Shown: positions 8,577 to 16,258, counted from the stretch's first letter. The stretch: DNA of 64,000 nt from Terrisporobacter mayombei (GCF_020748465.1 NZ_JAHZMP010000008.1:45331-109330); one strand, 5' to 3'. The notes: generated by a model from the letters alone, not told the origin. Made by a program: numbers and translations.

Positions 8577-9251
8577 TTGATTGAAGTAATGATTGTTGAA
8601 GACGATCCAATGGTACGAGATATAAATTCGAGGTTTTTAAAAAGAGTGGAAGGTTTCAATTTATATAAAGCAGTAGGAAATCTTACTGAAGCTAAAAAAT
8701 TTATTATGGTAAAAAAACCTGATTTAATATTGTTAGATGTTTTTTTACCAAATGAAAATGGCATAGATTTTTTAAAATGGTTGAGAAGTGAAGAAATTAG
8801 TATAGATGTAATATTAATTACTGCAGATAAGACTATAGAAAGAGTCCAGGAAGCATTTAGATATGGAGCGATAGACTATTTGATAAAGCCATTTGATTTT
8901 GAGCGATTTAAAGAGGCCCTTATTCAGTTTAAGGAAAGATATTATGAATTCAAAAAAGTAGATGAAATTGAACAAAGTGAATTGGACAAATTAATTTTAA
9001 ATGCTACTGTAGTTCAGAGGGATGAAGGACTTGCAAAAGGATTTAATAAGTATACTTATAAATCTATATGGAAAGAAATCGAGCGGGGAGATAATGAATA
9101 TTTTACAGCTGAAGAACTATCAGAAAAAATAAAGGTAGCTAGAGTTACTGTTAGAAGGTATTTGGAATATATGGAGAAAGAAGGACAACTAGAAAAATTA
9201 GTAGAGTATGGAAAGGTAGGAAGACCACAGCATAAATTTAGAAGATTATAA
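8577..9251 (+). CDS. Response regulator, CitB/DcuR/MalR family
   Basis: 224 residues using the TTG at 8577, which is 8 bases after AAGGAG; that ribosome site lies inside the end of the kinase gene. The receiver domain has the acidic E-D-D pocket at the N-terminus, phospho-acceptor D54 in L-L-D-V-F, T in I-T-A-D-K and the conserved K in L-I-K-P-F. The C-terminus (~155-224) is a helix-turn-helix with A-R-V-T-V-R-R-Y-L-E, as in DcuR-type regulators. It is the cognate partner of the upstream kinase. A GTG at 8568 overlapping the ribosome site is the less likely start. Confidence 0.92.
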   Translation: MIEVMIVEDDPMVRDINSRFLKRVEGFNLYKAVGNLTEAKKFIMVKKPDLILLDVFLPNENGIDFLKWLRSEEISIDVILITADKTIERVQEAFRYGAIDYLIKPFDFERFKEALIQFKERYYEFKKVDEIEQSELDKLILNATVVQRDEGLAKGFNKYTYKSIWKEIERGDNEYFTAEELSEKIKVARVTVRRYLEYMEKEGQLEKLVEYGKVGRPQHKFRRL

Positions 9252-9263
9252 AATATAATAGGA

Positions 9264-9292
9264 TTGACGTTAACTATATTTAATTATTATAA
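9264..9292 (+). promoter_or_regulatory. Sigma-A promoter of the LUD gene
   Basis: TTGACG (9264-9269) and TTATAA (9287-9292) are separated by 17 bases. It implies that the LUD gene has its own transcription start, separate from the two-component operon. Confidence 0.5.
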
Positions 9293-9346
9293 AGGGTAAG
9301 AACATATGCTTATTTACAAATGTGTCTAGAATTAGGGGAGAAAAGT

Positions 9347-9988
9347 ATGGATAATAATGTTTCTTGGTATATTGAAAAGAAAATAGAGAGAACCATTAAA
9401 AATTTAAATAATCGAAATATGGAAGGTTATTATGTTAATGATGAACAAGAATTAATAGAACTATTAAAGGAGTTAATATCTGAAAATTCTTTAGTAGGGG
9501 TAGGAGATTCTATGACTCTGTTTCAAACAGGAGTTATAGATTTTCTTAGAAAAGAAAATCTCAATTTTTTGGACAAATATAAATGCGGAATTACAAGTGA
9601 GGAAAAAAGAGAAATTTATATTAAAAATTTTTCTGCTGATACGTTTCTCTGTAGTACAAATGCATTAACAGAAGAGGGCGAATTATATAATATTGATGGA
9701 AATGGAAGTAGAGTTGCACCAATGTTATATGGACCTAAACAAGTTATTTTAGTGACTGGAATAAATAAAATTGTTAGAGATATAGAAGAAGCAGAAAAAA
9801 GGGTAAGAAATTATGCTGCACCTATAGATGCTAAGAGATTAGGCAAAAAAACTCCATGTGTTGAATTAGGATACTGTGTGGATTGTAAAAATACAAATCG
9901 AATTTGTAATGATTTTGTGATCGTTAGAGGACAATTTGTTAAAGGAAGAATAAAGGTAATTATTGTTGGGGAACAGTTAGGATATTAG
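9347..9988 (+). CDS. LUD-domain protein (LutC/YkgG superfamily)
   Basis: 213 residues from ATG 9347 behind GGGGAG; an upstream ATG at 9320 lacks a ribosome site. The G-V-G-D-S-M-T-L segment near 58-65, the S-T-N-A-L-T-E-E-G-E-L block and the V-T-G-I-N-K-I-V motif are typical of the LUD fold found in lactate utilisation proteins and stand-alone clostridial homologues. The C-terminus has four cysteines (C-V-E-L-G-Y-C-V-D-C and a later C-N-D) that could bind metal. No lutA/lutB partner is adjacent, so a role in lactate oxidation is not supported. The substrate is unknown. Confidence 0.8.
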   Translation: MDNNVSWYIEKKIERTIKNLNNRNMEGYYVNDEQELIELLKELISENSLVGVGDSMTLFQTGVIDFLRKENLNFLDKYKCGITSEEKREIYIKNFSADTFLCSTNALTEEGELYNIDGNGSRVAPMLYGPKQVILVTGINKIVRDIEEAEKRVRNYAAPIDAKRLGKKTPCVELGYCVDCKNTNRICNDFVIVRGQFVKGRIKVIIVGEQLGY

Positions 9989-10026
9989 AATGGTGAATTT
10001 AAAAAGTAAATTATAAGTAAGTAAAA

Positions 10027-10062
10027 AATAGCATTAACCGTAAAAATGGTTAATGCTATTTT
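10027..10062. terminator. Bidirectional terminator between LUD and acetate transporter genes
   Basis: AATAGCATTAACC (10027-10039) pairs perfectly with GGTTAATGCTATT (10048-10060). A- and T-runs on the two sides let it stop transcription from both converging genes. Confidence 0.8.
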
Positions 10063-10079
10063 CATATATATAAAAGTTA

Positions 10080-10691
10080 TTATTTTTTAAATATACCAAA
10101 TGGTTTGCCAACTGGTAAGAAAGTTCTTCCAAAGTGAGTGTTTAAAACAGCTGCACCACAGCCATAGAATGATACTATTGCTATTAATAATTCAGAATAA
10201 GCAGCTAACATATGAGTAGCATGTTCCATTATTCCAAATGAGCTTAAAGATAATCCTATAAATAAGAAATCTATAAGAACAAATATAGTAAATAATACTT
10301 TATGAGTTTCCATAGCACCTATAGTCATAAATAATGTGAATATTAAATATCCTAAGTAAGCAAATCCTAATTGTTTTGTATCACAAACAGATGCTAATTC
10401 AGGACCAAATACTCCGTTTTGTATTAACCAAGTAAACCCAACTGCATACCAGAAGAATGCATAAGCACCGAATGCAGTAGCACCAAATGTATTGTTATGT
10501 TTGAAATCATTTATACATGCAAATAACTGAGCTGTAGCTCCTAAGAATATAGCCCATGGTAAAACTAAAGATACTCCTGAAGTTAATCCTAGTTTTTGAG
10601 ATGAAGCTACTAATGTTATAATTGCTAATCCAAAAAGTCCTAATGCTGAAGGGTCAGCAGTTACAACTTTAACTTTTGTTTCGTTTGTCAT
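10080..10691 (-). CDS. satP: Acetate/succinate transporter, GPR1/FUN34/YaaH (SatP) family
   Basis: 203 residues, six hydrophobic segments. The N-terminal A-D-P-S-A-L-G-L-F-G motif is a variant of the family signature N-P-x-P-L-G-L. The Q-L-F-A-C-I-N-D-F block and N-T-F-G-A-T-A-F-G-A-Y-A-F-F-W complete the match. It moves acetate or small monocarboxylates across the cytoplasmic membrane. It is a single-gene unit on the minus strand with AGGAGG upstream, ending at the shared terminator. A 10-bp inverted repeat upstream probably marks an operator. Confidence 0.9.
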   Translation of the reverse strand: MTNETKVKVVTADPSALGLFGLAIITLVASSQKLGLTSGVSLVLPWAIFLGATAQLFACINDFKHNNTFGATAFGAYAFFWYAVGFTWLIQNGVFGPELASVCDTKQLGFAYLGYLIFTLFMTIGAMETHKVLFTIFVLIDFLFIGLSLSSFGIMEHATHMLAAYSELLIAIVSFYGCGAAVLNTHFGRTFLPVGKPFGIFKK

Positions 10692-10726
10692 TGTTAAACC
10701 TCCTAATAAAAATTCATATTAATGCA

Positions 10727-10782
10727 TTTTGTATACACATACTAATCTATAATACCAAAAATTTTGTCTCAGGTATACAAAA
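10727..10782 (-). promoter_or_regulatory. Inverted repeat flanking the satP promoter region
   Basis: TTTTGTATAC (10727-10736) and its exact complement GTATACAAAA (10773-10782) bracket a minus-strand TATTAT at 10749-10754 that could be the satP -10 box. One half-site lies near the -35 and the other near the transcription start. The layout suggests a repressor or looping regulator. The regulator is not known. Confidence 0.5.
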
Positions 10783-10901
10783 AAATTTAAATAGTTAATA
10801 ATTGGTGTAACTTAGATATACCAATGCTTGGGATATCGTATTCATAGCATGAAAATGATAAAAATATTAAAAAATGTTTAAGATAAAAAAGAAAGGGAAT
10901 A

Positions 10902-10933
10902 TATAATAATATAGAAAGTGATAATTATTATCA
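10902..10933 (+). promoter_or_regulatory. Promoter with overlapping Fur-box-like palindrome
   Basis: A TATAAT at 10902-10907 is followed by TGATAATTATTATCA (10919-10933), a perfect 7-1-7 palindrome matching the known Fur box of Gram-positive bacteria. It covers the expected transcription start, a classic repression position. The gene behind it encodes a heme oxygenase, a typical Fur target. Confidence 0.8.
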
Positions 10934-10990
10934 ATTAACTTTTGATTTTTCTGATAAATAAAAATTAAAATATTATAGGTGGTGACAGTT

Positions 10991-11623
10991 ATGGATTTAA
11001 TAACTAAAATAAGAAGAAATACAGGTGCTTTACATAGTGCTGCAGAACATTCAGGAATTTTAAAAAGAATAGTAGATGGAGAGGCATCAATAGATAGTTA
11101 TGTAGAATATCTATTCAACCTTAGTGGTATGTATAAAGCAATAGAAGAGACTATAGAAAATAATAAAGATAATGAGGTTGTTAAAGAGTTTGCAACACCA
11201 GAATTATATAGATATAAATTAATAGAAAAAGATTTAGAATATTTTTTAGGTGAAAACTCAAACAAATATGAATTATTAGCCTCAACAGTTGCTTTTGTAG
11301 AAAAAATAAAAGAAATAGGCAATACAAATCCGGAGCTAATAATAGCTTATGCATATACTAGATTTATAGCAGACTTATTTGGTGGAAGAACATTTGTATC
11401 TTTATTAGGTGTAAATTATAAAGTTCCATCAGAGGGATTAAATTATTATAATTGTGATGGAATAAAAAATATAAGATCTTATGTTATGAACTATGCTGCA
11501 AAAATAAATGATATAAAATTATCTTCTGAATTAGAAGATAAATTAATAGTAGAAGTGAGTAATGCTTATATATATAATTTAGCAATATCTCAAGAGTTAG
11601 AAGCTAAGTTATACATGAACTAG
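10991..11623 (+). CDS. Heme oxygenase (biliverdin-forming), HemO type
   Basis: 210 residues from ATG 10991, five bases after AGGTGGTGA; earlier GTG codons overlap that site. The N-terminal L-H-S-A-A-E-H-S-G block puts the likely proximal heme ligand at H15, and the distal-helix pattern appears as Y-A-Y-T-R-F-I-A-D-L-F-G-G near 120-132. Heme oxygenase opens the heme ring, releasing iron, CO and biliverdin, and needs O2, so in an anaerobe it also serves heme or oxygen detoxification. It is a single-gene unit between a Fur-type operator and a strong terminator. Confidence 0.87.
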   Translation: MDLITKIRRNTGALHSAAEHSGILKRIVDGEASIDSYVEYLFNLSGMYKAIEETIENNKDNEVVKEFATPELYRYKLIEKDLEYFLGENSNKYELLASTVAFVEKIKEIGNTNPELIIAYAYTRFIADLFGGRTFVSLLGVNYKVPSEGLNYYNCDGIKNIRSYVMNYAAKINDIKLSSELEDKLIVEVSNAYIYNLAISQELEAKLYMN

Positions 11624-11667
11624 GTAATAGACATTTTAAAGTGTTTTTATATACACCCCCAAACCCT

Positions 11668-11704
11668 TAAAAAGGCTGTATCAAAAATGATATAGCCTTT
11701 TTTA
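11668..11704. terminator. Terminator between heme oxygenase and ttcA
   Basis: AAAAAGGCTGTATCA pairs with TGATATAGCCTTTTT (one G-T pair) across a four-base loop, with A and T tracts on both sides, so it can act on both converging genes. Confidence 0.8.
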
Positions 11705-11711
11705 TTTGCAA

Positions 11712-12431
11712 CTATTTAATTTTTTCTTTATCCCAGATAAAGAAGTTATCTGCATTATTTAGAGCACCAAAAAGATTTTTTTTAGAACCAGGCATATCAT
11801 CATTTAACTTAGACACAAGTTCTTTTATATTTTGTCTATTAGTTTTTCCATCAACTGGACAAGGATTTTCTATAATTGGATAATTATAATCCTTAGCTGC
11901 TTTTTTAGTCATATATTCTTCAACATAAATCATAGGTCTGATTATAGTCAAGTCTTGTCTATCCATATGTGTTCTAGGAGAGAAACAACTTACTCTGCCT
12001 TCGTAAAGAATAGACATTAAGAAAGTCTCTATGGCATCATCTCGGTGATGACCTAATGCAACCTTGTTACAACCTAATTTTTTTGCAGTATCATTAAGGG
12101 CACCACGTCTTAAGTTTGCACATAATGAGCAAGGATTTTTCTCTTTTCTAATATCAAATACAATTTCTTTTATATCTGTTTGAATTTCATGATAAGGTAT
12201 TGATAAATCTTTGCATAATTTATGTAAAGGAGAATTATCTACTCCTCCTGGATTCAATGTTATGGCTATTAACTCAAATTTTTCAGGTGAAAATCTTTGA
12301 TAGCTTTTCAATATATGAAGTAGTGCTAGGCTATCTTTTCCTCCAGATAAACCAACTGCTATTTTATCATTTTCTTCTATCATGTTAAAATCTTTAATTG
12401 CTTGGCGAGTTTTGCTAAGTAATTTTTGCAT
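11712..12431 (-). CDS. ttcA: TtcA-family tRNA 2-thiocytidine synthetase-like PP-loop ATPase
   Basis: 239 residues. The P-loop-like S-G-G-K-D-S near residue 29 binds ATP. C-S-L-C followed by A-N-L-R-R-G near 100 and a cysteine in E-N-P-C-P-V near 190 form the usual Fe-S/sulfur-transfer cysteine set. G-H-H-R-D-D-A-I-E-T is also characteristic. TtcA thiolates C32 of certain tRNAs. The name is by family; some Firmicute members of this group are not proven to act on C32. Start follows GGGAGGA on the minus strand. Confidence 0.82.
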   Translation of the reverse strand: MQKLLSKTRQAIKDFNMIEENDKIAVGLSGGKDSLALLHILKSYQRFSPEKFELIAITLNPGGVDNSPLHKLCKDLSIPYHEIQTDIKEIVFDIRKEKNPCSLCANLRRGALNDTAKKLGCNKVALGHHRDDAIETFLMSILYEGRVSCFSPRTHMDRQDLTIIRPMIYVEEYMTKKAAKDYNYPIIENPCPVDGKTNRQNIKELVSKLNDDMPGSKKNLFGALNNADNFFIWDKEKIK

Positions 12432-12654
12432 GTATCTATTCCTCCCAACTATATAAAATAAAAAATTTTTAACTTTTATTAAAGCAACCTAAATATTATA
12501 ACAAATATGGAAAGCTGTAACAATTATAATAAATTGGATACATTTATATAAAAACCATAAACAATTATAATATATAGATAAAATGTCTAGGATAGATATG
12601 ATATATAGATTAAAATAGAGTTATGTATTTAAGTGAAAATAAGGAGTTGAGATT

Positions 12655-12960
12655 TTGAAGGACCAAATAATAAGAAAAATTTTCAATGGGTTTATATATA
12701 TTCATATACTGCATCATGGCCAAGAAGACTGGTTTTATGGAAGTTGGATGATTGAAGAATTAAAAGAACACGGATACAATGTAAGTCCAGGAACCTTGTA
12801 TCCAATATTAAAATCTATGGTAGATGAAGATTATTTAATTAAGGAAGAAAAGAATGTTAATGGTAAAATAAGAAAATACTATAGAAGTACTGATAAAGGT
12901 AGAGATCTACTAAAAGAATTAAAACATAATTTAAAAGAATTAGTAGATGAAGTTTTATAA
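12655..12960 (+). CDS. PadR-family transcriptional regulator
   Basis: 101 residues from TTG 12655, seven bases after AAGGAG. It is a winged helix with the family-typical S-P-G-T-L-Y-P-I-L-K-S-M recognition helix (~residues 44-56) and the wing R-K-Y-Y-R-S-T-D-K-G. A short C-terminal helix (~85-101) should mediate dimerisation, as in the small PadR-s2 group. Its own terminator separates it from fetAB, and a palindromic array directly in front of fetAB is a plausible operator, so it may control iron or metal export. That link is inference from position. Confidence 0.9.
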   Translation: MKDQIIRKIFNGFIYIHILHHGQEDWFYGSWMIEELKEHGYNVSPGTLYPILKSMVDEDYLIKEEKNVNGKIRKYYRSTDKGRDLLKELKHNLKELVDEVL

Positions 12961-12961
12961 G

Positions 12962-13002
12962 AAGAACTAAGGTGTTGGTAATACAATATCTTAGTTCTTT
13001 TC
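12962..13002 (+). terminator. Terminator after padR
   Basis: AAGAACTAAG (12962-12971) pairs with CTTAGTTCTT (12990-12999), with further inner pairing and a T-tail. Confidence 0.75.
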
Positions 13003-13028
13003 CTTGAAAAAATAAATTAAATATGATA

Positions 13029-13051
13029 ATATCGAACTACGATATCGATAT
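13029..13051 (+). promoter_or_regulatory. Palindromic ATATCG/CGATAT array in front of fetAB
   Basis: ATATCG (13029-13034), CGATAT (13040-13045) and CGATAT (13046-13051) form overlapping inverted and direct repeats 25 bases before the fetA start. It is a candidate operator, most simply for the PadR regulator upstream. Confidence 0.45.
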
Positions 13052-13075
13052 ATGATAGAGAAGGAGAATGAGGTT

Positions 13076-13732
13076 TTGAAAATAATAGAATTGAAAAATT
13101 TATATTATAAAGACAAAGAAAATATTATTTTGGACGGAGTTACAATAGATATAAACAAAGGTGATTGCATATCTATTGTAGGCGAATCAGGAAGTGGAAA
13201 AAGTACATTATTAAAAATATGTGCAGACTTAATAGAAGTAAAAGAAGGAAATATTAAATTTAAAGGAAATGACTATTCTTTTTATGAAGCAACTGATTTA
13301 AGGAAAAAAATTAGTTATTCTATCCAAACACCATATTTATTTGGTAAGACAGTTTATGATAATTTAGAGTTTCCTTTTAAAATAAGAAATAAACAAGTAG
13401 ATAGTGAAGAAATTATAAATTTGTTGAAGAGATTTAATTTGGAAGAAAACATATTGAATAAAAATATAAACTTATTATCAGGAGGAGAGAAGCAAAGAAT
13501 ATCTTTTATAAGAAATATAATTTTCACTCCAGAAGTATTATTATTAGATGAAATAACATCTGCCTTAGATGCTGACAATACAAATCTTATACAAGGTTAT
13601 GTAGAAGAATTAAATAAGCAAGGAATAACTATATTATGGGTTACTCATAGTAAGAAACAAAGTGAAACAATATTTAATAAAAGAGTAACCATATCAAAAG
13701 GTAAAATTGAAAAAGTGGAGGAGTTTAACTAA
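13076..13732 (+). CDS. fetA: FetA-like ABC transporter ATPase
   Basis: 218 residues from TTG 13076, about nine bases after AAGGAG; an ATG at 13052 has no ribosome site. Walker A is G-E-S-G-S-G-K-S-T near residue 35-43, the signature L-S-G-G-E-K-Q-R near 137, Walker B L-L-L-D-E-I-T-S-A-L-D near 160, and the switch histidine is in W-V-T-H-S. It has no membrane segment and pairs with the adjacent permease (stop and start overlap by one base in TAATG). E. coli FetAB exports iron and helps resist oxidative stress; the same role here is inferred from the pair. Confidence 0.88.
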   Translation: MKIIELKNLYYKDKENIILDGVTIDINKGDCISIVGESGSGKSTLLKICADLIEVKEGNIKFKGNDYSFYEATDLRKKISYSIQTPYLFGKTVYDNLEFPFKIRNKQVDSEEIINLLKRFNLEENILNKNINLLSGGEKQRISFIRNIIFTPEVLLLDEITSALDADNTNLIQGYVEELNKQGITILWVTHSKKQSETIFNKRVTISKGKIEKVEEFN

Positions 13733-14487
13733 TGAAAACAGAAGCATTAATTTTATCGTCAGTATTAGTAATGGTTCCTATTATAATTTCATATAAAGAA
13801 AAGTTAGAATTAAATAGAGACATTATAGTCAGCATGCTAAGAGCAGTAGTTCAATTATTAGCAGTTGGATATGTATTAGACTTTATATTTGGATTAGATA
13901 AATTAATTTATACAGTTATATTAGTTTTAGTAATGATTATTAATGCGGCAATTAATACAAAGAAAAAAGGATTTACTATAGAAAGTCAAGTTTTTATATC
14001 ATTTGTATCTATTAGTGTGGGCACAATTATAACCTTAGGTATTTTAATTAGTTCAAAAGCTATAGGTTATACGCCAAATGAAGTAATACCAGTAGCTGGA
14101 ATGATAATAAGTAATTCTATGGTTGCAATAGGATTAAGCTATAGAAATTTGATCAATAATTTCAAAAATAATTCAATAGCAGTTGAAGTTAAGTTATCTT
14201 TAGGGGCAAGCATAAAAGAAGCATCTGATGAAATAATTAGAGAGAGTATTAAAATATCAATAATGCCTACAATTGATTCAGCTAAAACTTTAGGTATAGT
14301 ATCATTACCAGGAATGATGACAGGATTAATCTTAGCAGGATCTTCTCCATTAGTTGCAGTTAAGTTTCAAATTATGGTTACATTTATGATTTTATCATCG
14401 TCATCAATAGCTACTATTATGGCAACATACTTAAGTTATAAAAAGTTCTTTAACAAAAGAAAGCAACTAAAGCCAATAGTAGCCTAA
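13732..14487 (+). CDS. fetB: FetB-like ABC transporter permease (UPF0014/YbbM)
   Basis: 251 residues with about seven hydrophobic segments. L-R-A-V-V-Q-L-L-A-V-G-Y-V-L near 35-50, N-A-A-I-N-T-K-K-K-G near 80, P-V-A-G-M-I-I-S-N-S-M near 118-128 and L-P-G-M-M-T-G-L-I-L-A-G-S-S-P near 190 are the conserved blocks of the family. It forms the membrane part of the FetAB exporter. Its position close to a Fur-box-like heme oxygenase gene fits a local theme of iron handling. Confidence 0.9.
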   Translation: MKTEALILSSVLVMVPIIISYKEKLELNRDIIVSMLRAVVQLLAVGYVLDFIFGLDKLIYTVILVLVMIINAAINTKKKGFTIESQVFISFVSISVGTIITLGILISSKAIGYTPNEVIPVAGMIISNSMVAIGLSYRNLINNFKNNSIAVEVKLSLGASIKEASDEIIRESIKISIMPTIDSAKTLGIVSLPGMMTGLILAGSSPLVAVKFQIMVTFMILSSSSIATIMATYLSYKKFFNKRKQLKPIVA

Positions 14488-14562
14488 ATAGATTAGAAAA
14501 TAATTGATATAATATTAAGTAAGTAGAATGAAACAAATTTAATTATATATTTAGGAGATAAG

Positions 14563-15306
14563 ATGAAAAAAACACTATATGATTATAAAACGGAAATAGA
14601 AAAGCTTCCCATTAAAGATAAATATACAAAAGAAGAATTACTAACAGAAAGCTTTCTAATAGATAAAGAAAATAATATAGAGATATATTATTCTCCACAT
14701 AATGAGTACATAAATCCGAATGCAAAAATACTAATAGTAGGAATAACTCCAGGGTTTATACAAATGAATACAGCTATAGCTACTGCAAGAAAAGAATTAG
14801 AAAGCAACAATAACATAAAAGATATACAGTATAAATGCAAAGTAGCAGGTAGATTTAGTGGAAGTTTAAGAAAAAATATTATATCAATGCTAGATGAAAT
14901 AAAATTAAATGAAGCGCTAAACTTAAAAAGTTGCAGTGAATTATTTGATAAAAAAGATTATTTAATGCATACCGTGTCATTAATACCTTATCCTGTTTTT
15001 GTAAAAAAACAAAATTATACAGGACACACACCAAAGTTATTGAAAAGTGATTTTTTAATGAAATATATCTATGAAAATTTTATAAATGAAATACATGAAC
15101 TAGATGATTTTGAAGATATATTATTAATACCACTAGGAAAGGCTGTTGAAGAGGTATTATGCAAATTAAAAGATGAAAAATTTATTAAAGAAAATCAAAT
15201 TCTTATGGGGTTTCCTCATCCATCAGGAGCCAATGTTAATAGATTAGTTCAATTGGAAGAAAATAAACAAAGTATGATAGATTTCATAAAAAAAACCGTA
15301 TCTTAA
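14563..15306 (+). CDS. Uracil-DNA glycosylase superfamily-like protein
   Basis: 247 residues. I-L-I-V-G-I-T-P-G near residue 65-73 matches the first UDG-fold motif (G-x-x-P-G), and F-P-H-P-S-G-A-N near 217-224 matches the second (H-P-S followed by a small residue and N). A histidine-rich middle (K-D-Y-L-M-H-T-V-S-L-I-P-Y-P) lies between. No Fe-S cysteine cluster as in family 4/5 is seen. The region usually providing the catalytic Asp/Asn is replaced by T-P-G-F-I-Q-M, so activity is uncertain. It stands alone. A base-excision or nucleotide-binding role is inferred from fold only. Confidence 0.6.
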   Translation: MKKTLYDYKTEIEKLPIKDKYTKEELLTESFLIDKENNIEIYYSPHNEYINPNAKILIVGITPGFIQMNTAIATARKELESNNNIKDIQYKCKVAGRFSGSLRKNIISMLDEIKLNEALNLKSCSELFDKKDYLMHTVSLIPYPVFVKKQNYTGHTPKLLKSDFLMKYIYENFINEIHELDDFEDILLIPLGKAVEEVLCKLKDEKFIKENQILMGFPHPSGANVNRLVQLEENKQSMIDFIKKTVS

Positions 15307-15320
15307 GCTGATACGGTTTT
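15292..15320. terminator. Bidirectional terminator containing both stop codons
   Basis: AAAACCGTATC (15292-15302) and GATACGGTTTT (15310-15320) form an 11-bp perfect stem. The plus-strand stop TAA (15304-15306) and the minus-strand stop (15303-15305) both lie in the 7-base loop, so two converging genes share one terminator. Confidence 0.85.
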
Positions 15321-15755
15321 GCTATTTATTTTATCAATATATAAATTATAAGTTAAGCCTAATACTACTAAAGCCCCACCAATTACTTGATAAAAAGAAA
15401 TTTTACCTGTAGATAAAGCATCTATAATTATTCCTGTGAAAAGCTGACCAACAAATAATAATAAAGTTAAATAAAAAGATGAAACCTTTGAAGATAAAAA
15501 AGATAGCATTGTAACTACAACAACGCCTAAAAGCCCACCAGCATAAACAAACCATGGAGCACCATAAGATGAAGATGCAAGTAATTTAAAAGTCTCACCA
15601 CTAATTAATAGTAGTAAAAAAGAGCCAGAAAGACCAAATATATAATTGAATAATGTACTTTGATACATTCCTATTTTTTTTGATAAAACAAAGTTTACAG
15701 ATCTAGATAATACGTTTGAAATCCCGCATAAAATTGCAAATAATATATATATCAT
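15303..15755 (-). CDS. YdcZ-type (DUF606) small membrane transporter, second of a pair
   Basis: 150 residues, about five hydrophobic helices, with the G-I-S-N-V-L-S-R-S-V-N start and L-L-G-V-V-V-V-T-M-L-S-F-L-S and V-G-Q-L-F-T-G-I-I-I-D blocks of the DUF606/YdcZ group in the drug-metabolite transporter superfamily. It follows its partner by 11 bases on the minus strand with AAGGAGG. The two half-size proteins probably form a heterodimer. The substrate is unknown. Confidence 0.82.
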   Translation of the reverse strand: MIYILFAILCGISNVLSRSVNFVLSKKIGMYQSTLFNYIFGLSGSFLLLLISGETFKLLASSSYGAPWFVYAGGLLGVVVVTMLSFLSSKVSSFYLTLLLFVGQLFTGIIIDALSTGKISFYQVIGGALVVLGLTYNLYIDKINSKTVSA

Positions 15756-15766
15756 AAATTACCTCC

Positions 15767-16189
15767 TTATGATAACGTCATCACATAAATACCAGCAACA
15801 ATGATGACTAATCCTAAAATTTTCTTTTTATCAAATTCAACTACAGGCATATTAAAATATCCAAAATGATCGATAACAAGAGACGTTACTAATTGACCTA
15901 ACAAAGAAAGAGAAACAGTTAATGAAACACCAAGACCCACAAAACTAGCATTAGTAAATAAAACTGTTAAAATACCAATAAGACCACCTGTAAACATATA
16001 AAAAGGTATACCTTTTAAATTACCTATTTTTGATTTTGTAAAAATAAGAACAAGTATAATTCCGATTAACCCCACAAAATGAATGATAACACTGGAAGCA
16101 TAATTTCCAGCAATATTACTTACTTGGCCATTTAAAGAAATCATTATTGAAAGTATAATTCCCATAAAAATTGAAATAAAATAATTCAT
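15767..16189 (-). CDS. YdcZ-type (DUF606) small membrane transporter, first of a pair
   Basis: 140 residues from the ATG at 16189, which has AAAGGAGGG upstream; a longer frame adds an unsupported hydrophobic leader. Five hydrophobic helices, with N-G-Q-V-S-N near residue 21, L-L-G-Q-L-V-T-S-L-V-I-D-H-F-G near 95-110, and a G-I-Y-V-M-T end. It is homologous to the neighbouring protein (shared G-Q-L-x-T-x-x-I-D motif), consistent with an ancient duplication. It is transcribed away from a Crp/Fnr gene, a common linkage for these pairs. Confidence 0.82.
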   Translation of the reverse strand: MNYFISIFMGIILSIMISLNGQVSNIAGNYASSVIIHFVGLIGIILVLIFTKSKIGNLKGIPFYMFTGGLIGILTVLFTNASFVGLGVSLTVSLSLLGQLVTSLVIDHFGYFNMPVVEFDKKKILGLVIIVAGIYVMTLS

Positions 16190-16246
16190 TATAAATCCCT
16201 CCTTTTGAATAATATATAGAATAACACAAAAAAATAATAAAAATAA

Positions 16247-16258
16247 TGACATATGTCA
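16247..16258. promoter_or_regulatory. Palindrome between divergent YdcZ pair and Crp/Fnr gene
   Basis: TGACATATGTCA is a perfect 12-base palindrome. Its half-site TGACA resembles half-sites of Crp/Fnr-family operators (for example the T-x-A-C-A half of PrfA boxes). Its position between the two divergent units suggests the regulator at 16308 binds here and controls both. Confidence 0.5.
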
